From an uncultured Christensenella sp. (GTDB taxonomy: Bacteria > Bacillota > Clostridia > Christensenellales > Pumilibacteraceae): a stretch of DNA of 18,575 nucleotides. Made by a program: the position numbers and the translations under genes. The DNA is taken from positions 74,271 to 92,845 of the forward strand of contig CAJUGC010000007.1 of the NCBI GenBank assembly GCA_910585955.1, read 5' to 3'. This document shows, one piece after another, positions 14,963 through 18,575 of the stretch. The notes under the pieces were generated by a model. The model had not been told where the DNA came from and searched no databases. It saw only the letters and a list, made by a program, of their open reading frames with translations. Position 1 is the stretch's first letter, and each line of letters starts with the position of its first letter.

Positions 14963-15751
14963 CTATCTCGCATTGTAAAACAGGTATTGCTGAGCATAAC
15001 CCGCATCCGAGCCGTATCTTTTTAAGTAATGCCGCCGCACCTTTTCCGGAGTGTCAAGCTCGTCCGAGCGATTCGACTTGAAAATCCAGGTGTCGACGGG
15101 ATAGCAGTCGGTACGCGAGAGCGAAAACAGCAGTATGCAGTCCGCAACTTTGCCGCCCACGCCCGAAAGCGTACAAAGAAGTTTTCTCGCTTCGTCTGTG
15201 CTTGCTTTTTTTATCCTCTCCGATATATCCGTAGTAAGCAATGTATTTACGGTGCTCGCTAGATATCTGTCGCGGAAGCCGCTGCCGAGCTCTCGATAGG
15301 TTTCGGCGGTGACGTCCCTAAGTTGCTCGACAGTCGGAAAGGCGAAGTACTCGCCTTTGTTGGTGCCGAAGCTATTGCTCAGTCGCTCTATAATGCCCTT
15401 GATGCGCGGAATGTTGTTGTTCGCGCTGATGATAAACGACAGCACAGTCTCGTCAAATTCCTGTTTGAGTATTCGTATCCCCCTGCCTCCGGATACTTTT
15501 TCTCCGAGTTCGTCGAACGCCGACAAGCGTTCGGTTATGGCCTTATAATCGGTTTTCAGGTCGAAATACCGTGTGAAATAGTCTTCCTCATCCGTATCTA
15601 TATAAGTAGCGTCGCCCTTTATATAAACACGCGCACGCTTGTCCGCAGAAAGAATTATATAATCCTGCTCGCCAAGTTTCGTATAGCGAAAAACCTGCCC
15701 GCACTCGAGCGTCGCTTTCGGTTCGAAATATGTACTGTCGAATGTTATCAT
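14963..15751 (-). CDS. ogg: 8-oxoguanine DNA glycosylase/AP lyase, OGG1 type
   Basis: Base-excision repair enzyme that removes 8-oxoguanine and nicks the strand. The 262-residue product has an OGG N-terminal domain (LECGQVFRY at 15-23), the helical domain with SFIISANNNIPRIKGIIERL at 105-124, and the helix-hairpin-helix LCTLSGVGGKVADCIL at 192-207. Lys201 is the predicted nucleophile and Asp220 in YPVDTWIF the catalytic aspartate. The chain ends soon after YAQQYLFYNAR, a normal OGG end. There is no Shine-Dalgarno sequence before the ATG at 15751, and the T run of the rpmA terminator ends only ten bases upstream, so how it is transcribed and started is unclear. Confidence 0.93.
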   Translation of the reverse strand: MITFDSTYFEPKATLECGQVFRYTKLGEQDYIILSADKRARVYIKGDATYIDTDEEDYFTRYFDLKTDYKAITERLSAFDELGEKVSGGRGIRILKQEFDETVLSFIISANNNIPRIKGIIERLSNSFGTNKGEYFAFPTVEQLRDVTAETYRELGSGFRDRYLASTVNTLLTTDISERIKKASTDEARKLLCTLSGVGGKVADCILLFSLSRTDCYPVDTWIFKSNRSDELDTPEKVRRHYLKRYGSDAGYAQQYLFYNAR

Positions 15752-15760
15752 GACGTATAC

Positions 15761-15792
15761 AAAAACGGGATTACCGCACTACGGCAATCCCG
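15761..15792 (-). terminator. Intrinsic terminator of the rplU-prp-rpmA operon
   Basis: On the minus strand an 11-bp stem with one G-U pair (15792-15782 with 15776-15766), a five-base loop and then five T residues (15765-15761). It starts 14 bases after the rpmA stop and lies directly before the ogg start codon. Confidence 0.88.
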
Positions 15793-15806
15793 CTCCTTCC
15801 TTATCG

Positions 15807-16097
15807 TTATTGAGCTTTAACGTCGGTGTCGGGATAGACACTTACGCGCTTCTTGTTGTTTTTCTTTTCAAACTTCACTCTGCCGTCGACGAGAGCATAG
15901 AGAGTATCGTCGCTTCCGATACCTACGTTTACGCCGGGATGAGTAGCCGTTCCACGCTGCCGAACGAGTATATTGCCCGCAAGCACAAGCTGTCCGTCAT
16001 AACGCTTTACGCCGAGACGCTGAGCCGCCGAGTCTCTTCCGTTCTTCGACGAGCCCATACCTTTCTTATGAGCGAATAATTGTATATTGATAAACAT
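15807..16097 (-). CDS. rpmA: 50S ribosomal protein L27 (bL27) with cleavable N-terminus
   Basis: bL27 reaches with its N-terminus towards the peptidyl transferase centre. The 96-residue product reads MFINIQLFAHKKGMGSSKNG, the Firmicutes form in which a short N-terminal extension must be removed by Prp. By comparison with Staphylococcus L27, cleavage is expected between Phe8 and Ala9, exposing AHKKG. The rest (RDSAAQRLGVKRYDGQLVLA, QRGTATHPGVNVG) is typical. The ATG at 16097 is ten bases after AGGAGG. Its processing protease is encoded by the gene just upstream. Confidence 0.97.
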   Translation of the reverse strand: MFINIQLFAHKKGMGSSKNGRDSAAQRLGVKRYDGQLVLAGNILVRQRGTATHPGVNVGIGSDDTLYALVDGRVKFEKKNNKKRVSVYPDTDVKAQ

Positions 16098-16164
16098 TGC
16101 CGTTATACCTCCTGAATTATTGTGTGGGTTGGTGCAACTTACTCGAGTACAATAAAATGGATTC

Positions 16165-16491
16165 CTACTTATACTCAAGCTTGATGTACTTGGAAAAGCC
16201 TTCGTGTAAGTCGGCTATTCCGCAAAGCATTGTGTCGAGAATCACGTCGGCATCATGCCGCTTCGCTTCGTCGAGCACGGGAACTCTCATGTAGAGATAG
16301 CCTCGGTCGAAATCGCGTTTCAGTTCAACATTTATACCGACTACGCTCATCAGCCCGAGTACTGCGGTTTGAACCACCGACGAAAGCGCCGCGCAAACTA
16401 TGTCCTCGCCCTCTTCGCCGTAGTCCGTATGTCCGTCGCATTCGACGCATACGATGTGACCGCTCTCGCGCTCTACTTTGACAGCCGTCAT
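16165..16491 (-). CDS. prp: Ribosomal-processing cysteine protease Prp
   Basis: Prp removes the N-terminal extension of L27 in Firmicutes and related phyla. The 108-residue product has the catalytic pair His21 (CDGHTDYG) and Cys33 (EDIVCAALS), matching the family dyad about 12 residues apart. The ATG overlaps the rplU stop by one base (TAATG), indicating coupled translation, and the gene lies in the conserved rplU-prp-rpmA order. A 67-bp gap with a fresh ribosome binding site precedes rpmA. Confidence 0.95.
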   Translation of the reverse strand: MTAVKVERESGHIVCVECDGHTDYGEEGEDIVCAALSSVVQTAVLGLMSVVGINVELKRDFDRGYLYMRVPVLDEAKRHDADVILDTMLCGIADLHEGFSKYIKLEYK

Positions 16492-16793
16492 TAGCCTATT
16501 GCGCTTACTTTAACGGTCGTAAACTGCTGTCTGTGACCTTTCTTTTTGCGCTCGTTCTTCTTTGCTTTGTACTTGAAAACGATTATCTTACGATCCTTGC
16601 CGTGCGCAACGATCGTAGCTTTTGCTTTCAATGATTCGGCGTCCTTGCCGCAAACGACACTTTCGCCGTCCACCGTCATGAGTACATTGAGTTCGACTTC
16701 CGCACCAGGCTCTTTGTTGATCTTTTCAAGCTTAAGCGTATCGCCTACTGCCGCTTTGTACTGCTTTCCGCCTACTTCTACGATTGCATACAT
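16491..16793 (-). CDS. rplU: 50S ribosomal protein L21 (bL21)
   Basis: bL21 binds 23S rRNA in the large subunit. The 100-residue product starts MYAIVEVGGKQYKAAVGDTL and ends with the basic KKNERKKKGHRQQFTTVKV signature of the family. Length is normal. It is the first gene of the operon, with AGGAGG eleven bases before the ATG at 16793, a structured leader of about 75 bases and a strong promoter. Confidence 0.97.
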   Translation of the reverse strand: MYAIVEVGGKQYKAAVGDTLKLEKINKEPGAEVELNVLMTVDGESVVCGKDAESLKAKATIVAHGKDRKIIVFKYKAKKNERKKKGHRQQFTTVKVSAIG

Positions 16794-16869
16794 TTTTTAA
16801 AGCACCTCCTGTAATAGTATCCGTTGTAAAGGCAGTCTCGCGACGTTTAAACCTCTTCCAAACGACTCG
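16794..16869 (-). promoter_or_regulatory. rplU mRNA leader, possible L21 leader element
   Basis: The untranslated leader between the predicted start (about 16869) and the rplU ATG. It begins with a hairpin (CCAACG paired with CG-T-TTGG, one bulge), has a central CGCGAGACTGCC segment and ends with AGGAGGTGC. Firmicutes rplU messages are known to carry an autoregulatory L21 leader, so this is a reasonable candidate by position; a covariance-model match is needed. Confidence 0.45.
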
Positions 16870-16875
16870 TTGGAT

Positions 16876-16905
16876 ATTATACTACTATAGACGCACTAAA
16901 GTCAA
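16876..16905 (-). promoter_or_regulatory. Predicted rplU operon promoter
   Basis: TTGACT (16905-16900) and a perfect TATAAT (16881-16876) with an 18-bp spacer on the minus strand. Its -35 box is only 56 bp from the terminal CRISPR repeat, so array transcripts that are not stopped would run through it. Confidence 0.75.
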
Positions 16906-16961
16906 GCGATTTTATGTGGGTAAAAAGGCAATGTTATGCTTGCGTAAAGTTTAAATGACAT

Positions 16962-18575
16962 AGAACAGAGACTTATAGAACAACAAAAACTCTCAAACCT
17001 ATAATGCAACTGTACTCGGACGGAAAAAGTTTTAACTACTTATGAAACAACAAGACTCTCAAACCTGTTTCCGCAATAATGTAATCATATTCCAGTTTTA
17101 ACTACTTATGAAACAACAAGACTCTCAAACCCGAATCTCGAACGGCGACGTCTTGCAGTAGTTTTAACTACTTATGAAACAACAAGACTCTCAAACGCTT
17201 ATCTGTAAACAGGAGAACGACCTTATGTTTTAACTACTTATGAAACAACAAGACTCTCAAACAGTTTCATCGGCTAATACCGTAGCGTAATCGTTTTAAC
17301 TACTTATGAAACAACAAGACTCTCAAACAGAGAACGCTCCACCGTTAGAGAATATAGGCGTTTTAACTACTTATGAAACAACAAGACTCTCAAACTTCTT
17401 CAGGCCGAAGTGGTGAAGGTTTTGGGTTTTAACTACTTATGAAACAACAAGACTCTCAAACGTCGCCTGACGGAACGAGCGTTCTCCCCGCGTTTTAACT
17501 ACTTATGAAACAACAAGACTCTCAAACTTCTCCGATCCCGAGCATAGTATCTCTACGGTTTTAACTACTTATGAAACAACAAGACTCTCAAACTCAACGT
17601 TCTGGTCTCTGAACCATTGGTCAGTTTTAACTACTTATGAAACAACAAGACTCTCAAACAATAACGGGTAGCGGTGCGCACCTTCTTAGTTTTAACTACT
17701 TATGAAACAACAAGACTCTCAAACGCCGCTCGAACGGAGTCAGCGGCTCGAACGGTTTTAACTACTTATGAAACAACAAGACTCTCAAACTCCTGGAGAT
17801 AAGGGAGATAAGGGCGATCAGTTTTAACTACTTATGAAACAACAAGACTCTCAAACTTCAATATGTGGTAAACAATACCTCACTTAGTTTTAACTACTTA
17901 TGAAACAACAAGACTCTCAAACGGCACTCGTGAAATAATCTTTTATTTTATTGTTTTAACTACTTATGAAACAACAAGACTCTCAAACCTGCTCGGCTTC
18001 GACTGGCGCGTTTTCTATGTTTTAACTACTTATGAAACAACAAGACTCTCAAACGATTAAATTTTTCATAGCGTATTTACTCCTGTTTTAACTACTTATG
18101 AAACAACAAGACTCTCAAACCGTTTCTTCATATCTTGTTCTCCTTTGCTCGTTTTAACTACTTATGAAACAACAAGACTCTCAAACAGGGAACTGCATAC
18201 ATATTGATGACGAATTGTTTTAACTACTTATGAAACAACAAGACTCTCAAACGATTATTCACGACTGCGGCGAGGATTTGGAGTTTTAACTACTTATGAA
18301 ACAACAAGACTCTCAAACACTATTCTGTAATTTCGATCCAACGCTTACGTTTTAACTACTTATGAAACAACAAGACTCTCAAACATAGGGGGTTTAATTT
18401 CTCTTACTGTTTGTGTTTTAACTACTTATGAAACAACAAGACTCTCAAACACTGTTCAAGCTCCAAATCCTTGCCGCAGTGTTTTAACTACTTATGAAAC
18501 AACAAGACTCTCAAACACTGTTCTGTAATTTCGATCCAACGCTTACGTTTTAACTACTTATGAAACAACAAGACT
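16962..18575 (-). CRISPR. CRISPR array, type II-A-like, leader side outside window
   Basis: Twenty-three intact identical 36-bp repeats (first at 17029-17064, last at 18481-18516), a repeat cut by the window edge (18547-18575) and a degenerate one at 16962-16998, with 24 spacers. Spacers are 30 bp except one of 31 (17329-17359) and one of 29 (17660-17688). On the plus strand the repeat begins GTTTTAACTAC and ends CTCTCAAAC; on the minus strand it begins GTTTGAGAGTCTTGTTGTTT and ends TTAAAAC, close to type II-A repeats (for example GTTTTAGAGTCATGTTGTTT in Enterococcus). The degenerate repeat marks the leader-distal end, so both signs say transcription is leftward. No cas gene, leader or tracrRNA is in the window. 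Two spacer pairs near the leader side are related (18253/18451 and 18319/18517). Confidence 0.97.

Noticed and set aside
16962..16998. Degenerate repeat taken as a tracrRNA anti-repeat
   Set aside because: It is one regular 30-bp spacer away from the next repeat, in the same orientation, with no following nexus hairpin and terminator; a decayed terminal repeat explains it better.
17725..17754. Spacer with an internal direct repeat (CTCGAACG twice)
   Set aside because: An eight-base repeat in one GC-rich spacer is easily chance or a property of the target; it has no bearing on the array.
17029..18575. Reading the CRISPR repeats as plus-strand GTTTTA... transcripts
   Set aside because: The minus-strand form matches type II-A repeats over a longer stretch and the decayed repeat is at the left end, so leftward transcription is favoured.

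Overview
The window looks like a chromosomal segment of a Gram-positive, probably endospore-forming member of the Clostridia (Bacillota), most likely an uncultured gut anaerobe. The evidence is the sporulation pair yqfC-yqfD, the Firmicutes-type L27 with a cleavable N-terminus plus its Prp protease, a ferredoxin-dependent 2-oxoacid oxidoreductase, strong AGGAGG ribosome binding sites and a Bacillus-like order yqfC-yqfD-phoH-yqfF-ybeY-era-yqzL-recO. Genus cannot be read from the sequence. Every gene and, by my reading, the CRISPR array lie on the minus strand, so transcription runs from high to low coordinates.

Right end (16962-18575, running off the window): a CRISPR array with 36-bp repeats and about 30-bp spacers. 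Repeat sequence and the degenerate terminal repeat at 16962 point to type II-A, transcribed leftward, with leader and cas genes beyond 18575. Next comes the ribosomal operon rplU-prp-rpmA (15807-16905), with its own promoter, leader and terminator. An OGG1-type DNA glycosylase (14963-15751) follows, then a four-subunit 2-oxoacid:ferredoxin oxidoreductase in the order delta-alpha-beta-gamma (12250-14932).

Middle (5301-12259): nfeD, the sporulation genes yqfC and yqfD, phoH, a short PgpH/YqfF-like HD phosphodiesterase, ybeY, era, yqzL and recO. Compared with Bacillus, floA is absent beside nfeD and dgkA-cdd are absent between ybeY and era. These genes serve RNA maturation, ribosome assembly, c-di-AMP turnover and recombination. 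The run ends in a strong terminator at 5219-5253.

Left end (1-5176): the accessory part and the most unusual. A 1543-residue protein has a zinc ribbon, a TIR domain with the putative NADase glutamate, one membrane helix, BspA-type leucine-rich repeats, eight helical repeats and a roughly 300-residue glycine-rich tail. This is a Toll-like layout: TIR inside, LRR outside. Its promoter has perfect -35 and -10 boxes separated by 19 bp that contain a run of nine identical bases, a configuration that suggests phase variation. Downstream is the start of a lipoprotein gene with a 12-bp tandem repeat, cut by the window edge.
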